A program made the position numbers and the translations under genes. A stretch of 64,000 bases of DNA, from contig JADJTL010000002.1 of the NCBI GenBank assembly GCA_016711215.1, forward strand, positions 186,001-250,000, read 5' to 3'. Each line of letters starts with the position of its first letter. Positions within the stretch are counted from its first letter, which is position 1. The stretch is from Pseudomonadota bacterium. Its GTDB lineage: Bacteria; Myxococcota_A; Polyangia; GCA-2747355. The notes beneath the pieces were generated by a model. It saw only the letters and a program-made list of their open reading frames with translations, did no database searches and was not told the DNA's origin. Shown here piece by piece: positions 36,605-44,442 of this stretch.

Positions 36605-37915
36605 TCAGGCAGCGCCGGCGAATAACGTGTGAGCGGAAGCCCGATGCACCAGGGCGGGCAGCAACGTCCCGGGCGCACAGGGCGGGCCGGCGACGACCGT
36701 CGTGCGAAAGCAGCTCGTGCGCCCGAGCATCGTCTGCGCGTCACGGGGGTTGGTCCCCGTCACGAGCACCTCGACCGTGCGGCCGATCAGCGCCGCGTGC
36801 CGCGCCCGACTGCTGCGCTCCTGCAGCGCGAGCAGTCGCGCCAGGCGCTCGACCTTGACCGCGTCGGGAAGATCATCGGGCCGCGCCCGTGAGGCGCGCG
36901 TGCCGGCGCGCTCGCTGTACTTGAACATGAAGGCGCTGTCGAAGCCGACCTCCTCGACCAGCGCGAGCGTCGCCGCGAAGTCGGCCTCGGTCTCGCCCGG
37001 GTAGCCGACGATGACATCCGTCGAGAGGGCGAAGTCGGGCAGCCGCGCGCGCACGGCGGCGATCAGCGTCCGATACTGCGCCGCGCTGTAGCCGCGCCCC
37101 ATGTCCTCCAGCACGGCCGTGCTGCCGCTCTGCAGCGGCAGGTGCAGGTGGCGACCGACCCGCGGCAACTCAGCCAGCGTGTCGAGCAGCCGCGGATCGG
37201 CGAAATCGGTCGGGTAGGGCGAGGTGAAGCGCAGCCGCATCGTCGTGCGCGCGTGGAGCGCGCGCAGCAGCTCGGCGAAGCCGACCTCGCCAACGCGATA
37301 GCCGGAGACGGTCTGGCCGAGCAGCGTCAGCTCGCGGAAGCCCTGCTGCTCCATCGCCTCGGCCTGCCGCAGCACCTCGTCGGGCGGCACGCTGCGCTCG
37401 CGCCCGCGCACGAAGGGCACGATGCAGAACGAGCAGAACCGGTCGCAGCCGCGCATGATCGTGATGAACCCACTGACCCCGTCGGCCCGCTGCGGATCGA
37501 TCCCGGTGTAGAGCTCGCGGCGGTCGAGGCGCACGTCGACCAGCGGGTCCTGGGCCTCGGCTCGCGCCTCGCGCAGGAGCTGCGGCAGGCGCCGATAGGC
37601 GTCGGGACCGATGACCAGGTCGACATAGGGCGCGCGCGCCAGCAGCGATTCCTTGGTCCGCTCGGCCATGCAGCCGACCACCCCCAGCACGAGCTCGGGC
37701 CGCGCCGCCTTGGCGCTCTTGAGCCAGCCCAGGCGGCCGATGATGCGCTCCTCGGCGCGCTCGCGGACGGCGCAGGTGTTGAGCAACACCACATCCGCCT
37801 GCTCCTCGCGCTCGACCAGGACAAAGCCCTCGCCGGCCAGCACGCCAGCCATCAGCTCGGAATCGGCCACGTTCATCTGGCAGCCGTAGGTTTCGATGTA
37901 GACAGCGGTGCTCAC
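36605..37915 (-). CDS. miaB: tRNA-2-methylthio-N6-dimethylallyladenosine synthase
   Basis: 436 residues. The UPF0004 domain has ETYGCQMNVADSE and NTCAVRERAEERI and VVGCMAER, which give the first cluster Cys residues. The radical SAM cluster is in RGCDRFCSFCIVPFVRGRE, and a TRAM domain forms the end (GRTVEVLVTGTNP). It methylthiolates A37 of tRNAs. The family often has GQNVNSY; here it reads GQTVSGY, a variant seen in other MiaB-like proteins, so a related methylthiotransferase is possible but less likely. Confidence 0.93.
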   Translation of the reverse strand: MSTAVYIETYGCQMNVADSELMAGVLAGEGFVLVEREEQADVVLLNTCAVRERAEERIIGRLGWLKSAKAARPELVLGVVGCMAERTKESLLARAPYVDLVIGPDAYRRLPQLLREARAEAQDPLVDVRLDRRELYTGIDPQRADGVSGFITIMRGCDRFCSFCIVPFVRGRERSVPPDEVLRQAEAMEQQGFRELTLLGQTVSGYRVGEVGFAELLRALHARTTMRLRFTSPYPTDFADPRLLDTLAELPRVGRHLHLPLQSGSTAVLEDMGRGYSAAQYRTLIAAVRARLPDFALSTDVIVGYPGETEADFAATLALVEEVGFDSAFMFKYSERAGTRASRARPDDLPDAVKVERLARLLALQERSSRARHAALIGRTVEVLVTGTNPRDAQTMLGRTSCFRTTVVAGPPCAPGTLLPALVHRASAHTLFAGAA

Positions 37916-38201
37916 GGCGGGACATCCAGCGCGCAGGGGGCGGTTACCGGCGAGAATCTAGCAGGCGCCGCGCGGGGCGCAAACCGCGGCGCCGCAGGGC
38001 GGGGCGCGGAGCGGGGTCCCTGGCCCCCGGGAAGCGCCCGAGGCCGCGCGACGCCGGGCGACGCCGCCCGACGCTCCTTGAGCCCCGTGCGAGTTGGCAT
38101 CCGGCGTGCTTAGAGGGCCCAGGTGGTCTAGCCCTGCTCTGGGGCAGCGCTCTTGCTTGCCCGGGCCCTTGGCTGATCCAAGGACCTATCGAGGATCGAT
38201 C

Positions 38202-39108
38202 GTGTTTCGTATCGCTCAGCCCAGCTGGACCGCGCTCTGCCTGGCCGGCTGCCTCCTCGGCGCCTCGCCAGGGGCGCGGGCCGATCGGGCCCTCTTCGAC
38301 TTCGTCGACTTCGCCGCGGAACGCCGCGCGATGGTGGAGACGCTGCGCGCGGAGGGGATCACCGACGAGGGCGTGCTCTGGGCGATGGGCGCCGTACCCC
38401 GCGAGCAGTTCGTGCCCGCGGGGTACCGCCGGCACTTCGCCGGAGACCACGCCATCCCCCTCGACTCCGACACCACCGAGAGCAGCGTCAGCCGACCGCT
38501 GACCGTCGCCGCGATGAGCGCGTGGCTCGAGCTCGCGCCCGGCGATCGGGTGCTCGAGATCGGCACCGGCAGCGGCTACGGGGCGGCCGTGCTCGCAACG
38601 ATGCTGAAGCGGCTCGGCGCGCACCCAGGAAGGGGCCGAGCGGGGCACCTCGACACGGTCGAACTCGACCCTAAGCTCGTCGTCGCGGCGAGACAACGGC
38701 TGCTGCAACAGGGCCACACGAACGTCCGCTGCGCGCTCGCGGACGGCTCTCTGGGCCTCCCGGGCGCGGCGCCTTTCGACCGCATCATCGTTTGCCGCGG
38801 CGGTCGGTGAGCGCAGGGTGATCGCGCGCCTCGCCGCGCAGCTCGTCGATGGCGGTCGAATCGTCGCGCCGCTGGCCGGTTGGCTGGGCGTCGGCGAGCG
38901 CGCGGGGAACACCGTGCTCTGGACACCGAAACGCCAGGCCAACTTCGTGCCTCTGGTGGAGCCCTTGCCCACGCTCGCCCTGACGGGATCGCTGCCTTCG
39001 ATTCGAGCGGCGCGACGCGCCCAAGCCGAGCGCGCTACAATGTTCTCGTGCCGGGCTCCGAGATCATCGTCTGCGGTCAGCGCCTCGCCATCGACCATCC
39101 GGTGGTGA
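38202..39108 (+). pseudogene. pcm: protein-L-isoaspartate O-methyltransferase with export signal, frame broken near 38791
   Basis: GTG 38202 has GAGGA six bases upstream. The product begins with an export signal, possibly a lipoprotein one (LCLAGC), then shows PCMT motifs: VPREQFVPAGYR, the SRP loop holding the catalytic Ser, VLEIGTGSGYGAAVLA and PFDRIIV. The first frame ends at 38808-38810. Family sequence resumes one frame over: AAAVGERRVIARLAAQLVDG, then PLAGWLG and NFVPLVEPLP. Removing one T from GTTTGCC at 38790-38792 gives a continuous IIVAAAVGERRVIARL. A homopolymer sequencing error is the simplest explanation. The restored end overlaps the next gene by about 60 bp. Repair of isoaspartyl residues outside the cytoplasm would need SAM there, which is puzzling. 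Confidence 0.8.
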
Positions 39109-40952
39109 CCTTCGAGGACAGTGACGGCTTCAGCGCCTACGTCCCCCATTGCACCGACAACATCAGCCGCGTCTTCGCGCGCGACCCGGCGCCGGGCCTG
39201 GCGCAGCGCAGCTCGCGCTGGCGCCTCCGGCAACGGATCAGCCCCACGGCGCGCCTCGGCGAGCTGCGCCAGATCGTGCGCCAGGTGACGGTGCACCTCG
39301 ACGGCTGTCGCGACGCGGCGATGTGCTTCGACGTCCTGCACAACGAGCGTGGGCTCTCCGTGCATTTCATGGTCGACACCGATGGGACGATCTACCAGAC
39401 GCTGGACCTGCTGCACTGCGCCTTCCACGCCGCGGGCGTCAATGAGGTGGCGATCGGCATCGAGCTGCAAAACCTCGGCGACGCCGCCCGCCGTCCACAC
39501 GCCTATGCCAAGGCGCGGCCCACGGTGACCTGCACCGTCCACGGCGCGCAGTTTCTCTGCTACGACTTCACCGATGCGCAGTACGAGGCGATGGGGCGGC
39601 TCGGTCGCGCGCTGACGCGCATCTTCGACCTGCCGCTGGCGGCGCCCAGCGCCAACGGCAGCGCCGTGTGGACGCGCCTCGACGAGCCCCGCGCCTTTCG
39701 CGGTTTCCTCGGCCACTATCACATCAGCCTCAACAAGTGGGATCCGGGGCCCTGGGACTTCCCGCGCCTCTTCGGCAGCATCGGCTCGCGCCTGACCTTT
39801 CCGCTCAGCGGCGTCGCCAGCGATCGGGGCGCGGCCAGCCTGGCCTTCGAACGCGAGGCCGCGCGCTACTTCGAGCTGAGTGAGCAGGATGCCCATGCCT
39901 ACTTCCCGGTGGGCCCGCTCGGCGACTCGCGGCTCTGGCATGGTGGGGTGCACCTGCCGGCGACCGAGGGCGATCCGGTGCATGCGATCGCCCGCGGGCG
40001 TATCGTCGCGGCGCGGCTGGGACCGCCCTGCCCGCTGGGGAGCTGCAGCTTCGTCTTGCTGCGGCATCAAACCACGCTGCGCCAGCAGACGCTGACCTTC
40101 TTCTCGCTCTACTTCCATGTCGCCGGCGCCGCCGAGCTCGGGGCGCCCGGCAGCCCGGCGCTGCCCTGGATCGACCGGCTGCCCGATGGGCCCGCGCCTG
40201 CCGCGCTCGCGCGCGGCGAGCTGGCGCTGCTCGGGCTCGAGGTTGACGCCGGCGAGGTGATCGCCAGCGTCGCGGAGGCGGGACCGGCGGGTCAGCGCCA
40301 GGCCCAGCTGCACTTCGCGATCTTCAGCGCCGACGAGCTGGCCCGCCGGATCGATCCGGCGGCCTGGGAGGTAATCGAGAGCGACGGGAAGCGGCGCCTC
40401 TGTGACGAGCCCGCGATCCTGCGCCGCATCGACCGTCCCCTCGGCCGCCAGCGGCCCGACGGCCGCCTCAGCCGTCGCGAGCTGCGGAATTTCTTTCGGC
40501 TCAGCCCGCGGCGGGAGGACCTGCGGCGCCTGGTGGTGCGGCACCTCTCCGAATGGACCCCCGGCGGCTGGGCCGAGGAGCTGGCCCGCGCGCCCGACTT
40601 CGCCGCGCTGCCGCCGGCCCAACGCCAGCGCATGATCGCCCAGCAGATCACACCGACGACCTGGTGGACCCGCACCGTCGCCGAGCACGCCGGGCTGCCA
40701 CGCGACGGCGTCGTCTACGCCTATCATCCGATCGGCTTCGTGCTCTGGCTCAAGCAACTCCAGCAGCGCGAGACCGCGACGCGCGCGGCCGGTATCGAGG
40801 GCGCCGATCGCTGGCTCGGCCAGCTCGCCCCCTCGCACCTCACCGTCGACAGCGAGTCCGCCAACGAAATGACGGATGCGGAGGACTTCTACTCGGGAGA
40901 GCAGGGCAAGCAGCTCGAGCTCGAGGACCTCGTCAATGGCTATCCGGACTGA
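39048..40952 (+). CDS. peptidoglycan hydrolase: Amidase_2 domain plus M23-like domain; candidate type VI effector
   Basis: 634 residues from GTG 39048. There is no signal peptide. Residues about 75-235 form an N-acetylmuramoyl-L-alanine amidase of the T7-lysozyme/PGRP type: VTVHLDG, GLSVHFMVDTDGTIYQTLDL, CAFHAAG, EVAIGIELQN and GHYHISLNKWDPGPWDF supply the zinc His residues and catalytic Lys. Residues about 295-360 look like a LytM/M23 fold: HGGVHLPATEGDPVHAIARG, VLLRHQT, SLYFHV; the usual HxGxD Asp reads His. A helical C-terminal region of about 200 residues follows. It sits at the head of tssEFGH, next to a small membrane-protein gene. A cytoplasmic, leaderless two-domain wall hydrolase in this position is what a type VI effector would look like. 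Inference; the start has no clear Shine-Dalgarno. Confidence 0.75.
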   Translation: MPGSEIIVCGQRLAIDHPVVTFEDSDGFSAYVPHCTDNISRVFARDPAPGLAQRSSRWRLRQRISPTARLGELRQIVRQVTVHLDGCRDAAMCFDVLHNERGLSVHFMVDTDGTIYQTLDLLHCAFHAAGVNEVAIGIELQNLGDAARRPHAYAKARPTVTCTVHGAQFLCYDFTDAQYEAMGRLGRALTRIFDLPLAAPSANGSAVWTRLDEPRAFRGFLGHYHISLNKWDPGPWDFPRLFGSIGSRLTFPLSGVASDRGAASLAFEREAARYFELSEQDAHAYFPVGPLGDSRLWHGGVHLPATEGDPVHAIARGRIVAARLGPPCPLGSCSFVLLRHQTTLRQQTLTFFSLYFHVAGAAELGAPGSPALPWIDRLPDGPAPAALARGELALLGLEVDAGEVIASVAEAGPAGQRQAQLHFAIFSADELARRIDPAAWEVIESDGKRRLCDEPAILRRIDRPLGRQRPDGRLSRRELRNFFRLSPRREDLRRLVVRHLSEWTPGGWAEELARAPDFAALPPAQRQRMIAQQITPTTWWTRTVAEHAGLPRDGVVYAYHPIGFVLWLKQLQQRETATRAAGIEGADRWLGQLAPSHLTVDSESANEMTDAEDFYSGEQGKQLELEDLVNGYPD

Positions 40953-41151
40953 GCGGGAAGCAGGTGCCGCAGCAGGCGCAGCAGGCGCACCTGGCGCACC
41001 TGGCGCCGAAACGCCGCGCGTCGGCCGACGCGCCATCTTGCAGGGCGCCCTTTGGAGTCTGCTGCCCGCGGGCCTTGGCCTGGGGGCCTGGCTGCAGCCC
41101 CGGCGCAGGGCCCGCCGCGCGGCGCCGATCAGCTGGATCGGCCACCGCTGA
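40936..41151 (+). CDS. small membrane-associated protein, possible immunity protein
   Basis: 71 residues from ATG 40936, overlapping the hydrolase gene by 17 bp. An Ala/Gly/Pro-rich head leads to GRRAILQGALWSLLPAGLGL, a twin-arginine-like or single-membrane segment, then a basic tail (QPRRRARRAAP). No family recognised. Coupling to the leaderless hydrolase and exposure to the periplasm would suit an immunity role, but the protein is small and its composition is GC-driven, so a non-coding frame is possible. Confidence 0.4.
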   Translation: MAIRTEREAGAAAGAAGAPGAPGAETPRVGRRAILQGALWSLLPAGLGLGAWLQPRRRARRAAPISWIGHR

Positions 41152-41200
41152 GCGCTGGTGCTATCATCGCCGGGCGGGCGCCGCCGCCCCCACCGACACC

Positions 41201-41623
41201 ATGCCTGCATCGCGCACCTTGCTGCAGCGGCTCGAAGCGCCCGGCCCGCCCGATCAGCGCGAGCTGAACGCGGACCTGCGCCAGCTTCGTGACTCGATCC
41301 GCGAGCATCTCCAGACCCTGCTCAACAGCGTCTACGGCGGCTCGGAGAGCGCACCGGAGTTCGGCGTGCCGAGCTTCGGCGACTTCATTCGCGGCGGTCA
41401 ATCGGGCCAGGCGATCGAGAGCGCGGTGCGCCGTGCGATCGAACGCTACGAGCCGCGCCTCAAGGAGGTCAACGTCGCCTTCGACGAGGGCGGCGAGCAG
41501 GGCTCCGCCTTCGAGCTGCGCTTCAGCATCACGGCCAGCGTCGTCACCGGTCACGGCCAGGTTCCGACCGTCTTTCGCAGCATCGTCGAGCCCACCGGCC
41601 ACGTGCGCGTGGGCGGCGGCTAG
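41201..41623 (+). CDS. tssE: type VI secretion baseplate protein TssE (gp25-like)
   Basis: 140 residues from ATG 41201. The gp25/lysozyme-like family pattern is visible: LLQRLE at the start, the helix LRQLRDSIREHLQTLLNS, VPSFGDFIRGG, IERYEPRLKEVNVAF and a strand pair ending FELRFSITASV. TssE is a wedge component of the type VI baseplate together with TssF, TssG and TssK. It is 50 bp after the small membrane gene and 14 bp before tssF. Longer upstream frames lack family similarity. Confidence 0.88.
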   Translation: MPASRTLLQRLEAPGPPDQRELNADLRQLRDSIREHLQTLLNSVYGGSESAPEFGVPSFGDFIRGGQSGQAIESAVRRAIERYEPRLKEVNVAFDEGGEQGSAFELRFSITASVVTGHGQVPTVFRSIVEPTGHVRVGGG

Positions 41624-41637
41624 GGCGGGCGGCGCGG

Positions 41638-43353
41638 ATGGACCGCCGCAGCTTCCGCGAGCATCTGCGCTTCCTCTATGAGGGCGGCCACGCGATGGCC
41701 CAGGCCCATCCGCGCGTGGCGGCGATGCTCGGCGGGCTGAGCTACGACCCCGACGTCGAGCGCTTGCTCGAGGGCATCGCCTTCATCACCAGCAAGATCG
41801 GCGAGCGCCAGGCCAAGAGCCTCGACGAGGTTTGTCAGCTGCTCTTCGACACGCTCTTCCCGCATTATCTCGCCCCGCTGCCGGCCACGACGATCCTGCA
41901 GTTCGAGCAGCCCGAGGGGGCCCCACGCGCGAGCGTGCCGCGCGGCAGCATCGTCGCGTCGCTGCCGGTGCTCGAGACGCCCTGCCACTTCCGCACGGCC
42001 TTCGCGGTCGAGCTGGGCGGGCTGCACCTCGACGAGGTGATCTGGCAGGCCCAGGGCCCGAGCACGACGCTCGAGCTGCGCTTCGGCGCTGGCGCCTGGC
42101 TCGCGCAGCCTCCCGCTCGCGATCGCATCGCCCTGCACCTGCACGGCGAGCCGCTGCTGACCCGGGCGCTCTATGAGTGGCTGCTGCGCGCCGTCGAGCG
42201 CGTCGAGCTGGTGGATGCGCGCGGCCGGCCGCTGGCGCTGACGGCGCTGCGGCCCCAGGCGCTCGGCTTCGGCGAGGACGAGGCGCTGCTCGACTATCCG
42301 AGCGGCAGCTTCCCCGGCTTTCGCCTGCTGCAGGAGTACTTCACGCTGCCCGAGAAGTTCCTCTTCGTCGCCTTCGATGGCGTCTGGGCCGAGCTGCAGC
42401 GTGCCGGGCTGGCGGGTGGGGAGCGCTTCGGCCTGCGCCTGACCCTGCGCGCCAGCGCCGAGTCACTGGTGGTCACCACGCAGAACCTGCGGCTTGGATG
42501 CACCCCTGCCGCCAACCTCTTCGAGCATGGGGCCGACCCGGTGCTGCGCGATCCCGGCCACATGGACTACCGCGTGCGTCCAGGCGGAAGGCACCTGCAC
42601 CACGATACGGTGCGCGTGCTCGAGGTCAGCGGCTTCTCCGCGGCGCGCGGCCATCGGCCCTACGCGCTGCTCTCGGAGGCCGACCTCTCGCGCAACGACG
42701 GCGCCCTCTGCCAGCTCCATCGCAGGCTGGTCGGCCGCGAGCTGCAGAGCTACCTCTGCGTCTACGACACGGCCGCCGAGCTGCCGACCGAGGAGACCCT
42801 GACGATCGAGCTGCTCTGCAGCAACGGCTACCTGCCGACCGCGCTCGGCGTCGGCGACATCCGCGTGCCGCTCGGGCAGGCAGCCGAGCTGCGCTGCGCC
42901 AACCTGCAGCCACCGACGCGCCCCCTGCCCCCGCCCGTGGGCGAGGACCTGCGCCGCCGACTGGTGCGCCACATGGCGCTGAGCCAACGCGAGCTGACCT
43001 CGATCGCAGCGCTGCGCGAAGCGCTGACGCTCTACGACTTCCGCCTGATCTATGACCTCGCGGCCCGCCGAGCGCATACCCAGCTCCACGAGGGGCTGCG
43101 CGAGGCCACGACCACCACGCTGCTGCACCGCCACCGCGGGGTACCGCTCTGGGGGCAGACCACGCTGCTCGCCGTCGACGATCGCGCCTTCACGCCCGGC
43201 GAGCTGCACCTGCTGGGCTCGGTGCTGAGCGAGCTGCTGGCGTTGCAGGCCCCGCTGAACATGTTCTCCGAGCTCGGCATCCGCCGGCTCCAGACACAGG
43301 ACCTCCACCGATGGCCAAAACGCCTGGGCCGCGAAGCGCTCGCGAGCTGCTGA
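41638..43353 (+). CDS. tssF: type VI secretion baseplate protein TssF (VasA/ImpG)
   Basis: 571 residues. RRSFREHLRFLYEGGHAMAQ and DPDVERLLEGIAFITSKIGE are the family's N-terminal signature, followed by QLLFDTLFPHYLAPLPATTI, the typical LFPHYL motif. The C-terminal third has LLHRHRGVPLWGQTTLLAVD and LGSVLSELLALQAPLNMFSE, typical of TssF. It pairs with TssG in the baseplate wedge. The 3' end overlaps tssG by 43 bp. Confidence 0.93.
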   Translation: MDRRSFREHLRFLYEGGHAMAQAHPRVAAMLGGLSYDPDVERLLEGIAFITSKIGERQAKSLDEVCQLLFDTLFPHYLAPLPATTILQFEQPEGAPRASVPRGSIVASLPVLETPCHFRTAFAVELGGLHLDEVIWQAQGPSTTLELRFGAGAWLAQPPARDRIALHLHGEPLLTRALYEWLLRAVERVELVDARGRPLALTALRPQALGFGEDEALLDYPSGSFPGFRLLQEYFTLPEKFLFVAFDGVWAELQRAGLAGGERFGLRLTLRASAESLVVTTQNLRLGCTPAANLFEHGADPVLRDPGHMDYRVRPGGRHLHHDTVRVLEVSGFSAARGHRPYALLSEADLSRNDGALCQLHRRLVGRELQSYLCVYDTAAELPTEETLTIELLCSNGYLPTALGVGDIRVPLGQAAELRCANLQPPTRPLPPPVGEDLRRRLVRHMALSQRELTSIAALREALTLYDFRLIYDLAARRAHTQLHEGLREATTTTLLHRHRGVPLWGQTTLLAVDDRAFTPGELHLLGSVLSELLALQAPLNMFSELGIRRLQTQDLHRWPKRLGREALASC

Positions 43354-44360
43354 GCTACCTGCGCGACCACGCACCGCGCGTGGCGTTCTTCAACGCGCTG
43401 CAGCTGCTGGAGCGCCTGCTGCCAGGAGCCGCGCGCATTGGCCATAGCGGCCCGGCCGACGACGAACGCCTGCGCATCCGCCCCTCGCTCTCGCTCTCCT
43501 GCCCGGTGGCCGACCTCGAGTCGATCGAGCTCCCGGCCGACGACCGCGGCCCTGTGCGGCTGACGGTGACCTTCCTCGGCCTCTATGGCGTCGATTCGCC
43601 GCTGCCCCCGCTCTACGGCGAGCACCTGGCGCAAACCGCCGAGGAGCCCGGAGGCCAGCGGGTGCGGGCTTTCCTCGATCTCTTTCACCACCGGCTCTAC
43701 TCGCTGCTCTTTCGCGCCTGGCGCAAGTCGCATCCGGTCGGCGCCGGCGAGCGTCCCGACGCGCTCTACGATCGGCTGCTGGCGCTGACGGGCTACTCGA
43801 GCCGCCTCGGCCTCGGCGGTCCGACGATGCCGCGCCTGGCGGAGGCGCGGATCACGGTGATGCAGGCACGCACGGCGCTCGGGCTCGAGGCAATGCTGCG
43901 CTGGCGCGCGGGGCTCACCTGCCGCGTCGAGCAGGCGCTGGTCAGACAGGCCGACATCCCTGGCGATCAGCGCACGCGGCTCGGCCGCCAGCACTGCGTG
44001 CTGGGCAACGACCTGGTCGCGGGGGCGCGCGCCACCGATCGCAACCTCGTGGGCCTGCACGTGCAGGCCGAGGACCACGCGGCGTGGTGCCGCCTGGCGC
44101 CGCGCGGGGTCGATCGCCGCGCCGTCGACCAGGCCGTCGCCGACTACCTCCGTGAGCCGGTGCCTTACGAGCTCACCGTGCACCTGGCGGCGGCGCAGGC
44201 ACCGCCGTGGCGCCTCGGCACCCGGCAGACGGCGCTCGGACGTGACACCTGGCTCGGTTGCCCTCGTCCCGCGGCGCGTTGGCGCTGGCGCCAAACAGTG
44301 ACCTCACACCCCACAGCACCTTTACACCCCGCAGTAACTTCACACCCCGCAGTAACCTGA
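43311..44360 (+). CDS. tssG: type VI secretion baseplate protein TssG (VasB/ImpH)
   Basis: 349 residues. FFNALQLLERLLP and RIRPSLSLSCPVADL open the family pattern, then VTFLGLYGVDSPLPPLYGE and FLDLFHHRLYSLLFRAWRK, and in the second half LGRQHCVLGNDLVAG and a WLG motif near the end. Forms the wedge with TssF. The last 20 or so residues (TSHPTAPLHPAVTSHPAVT) come from translation into an 18-bp tandem repeat, so the protein's natural end has been extended or altered there. Confidence 0.92.
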   Translation: MAKTPGPRSARELLSYLRDHAPRVAFFNALQLLERLLPGAARIGHSGPADDERLRIRPSLSLSCPVADLESIELPADDRGPVRLTVTFLGLYGVDSPLPPLYGEHLAQTAEEPGGQRVRAFLDLFHHRLYSLLFRAWRKSHPVGAGERPDALYDRLLALTGYSSRLGLGGPTMPRLAEARITVMQARTALGLEAMLRWRAGLTCRVEQALVRQADIPGDQRTRLGRQHCVLGNDLVAGARATDRNLVGLHVQAEDHAAWCRLAPRGVDRRAVDQAVADYLREPVPYELTVHLAAAQAPPWRLGTRQTALGRDTWLGCPRPAARWRWRQTVTSHPTAPLHPAVTSHPAVT

Positions 44361-44385
44361 CACCCCACGGTAACTTGACACCCCA
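44296..44385. repeat. five copies of an 18-bp unit across the tssG 3' end
   Basis: Imperfect unit CAGTAACTTCACACCCCG starts at 44296, 44314, 44332, 44350 and 44368. The tssG stop (44358-44360) lies in copy four and the last copy ends 57 bp before the tssH start. The constant core is ACACCCC every 18 bp. Could be a minisatellite or act on the message between tssG and tssH. Confidence 0.93.
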
Positions 44386-44442
44386 CTGGGGGACTGGCGA
44401 CGATTCCAATCCGACCCCAGCCCTCTTTCCATCGGAGCTCCC

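Noticed and set aside
37944..41210. Very long open frame on the minus strand (over 1000 codons) opposite pcm and the wall hydrolase
   Set aside because: It mirrors genuine plus-strand genes with recognised catalytic motifs, is Arg/Ala/Gly-rich and has no domain; it results from high GC lowering stop frequency.
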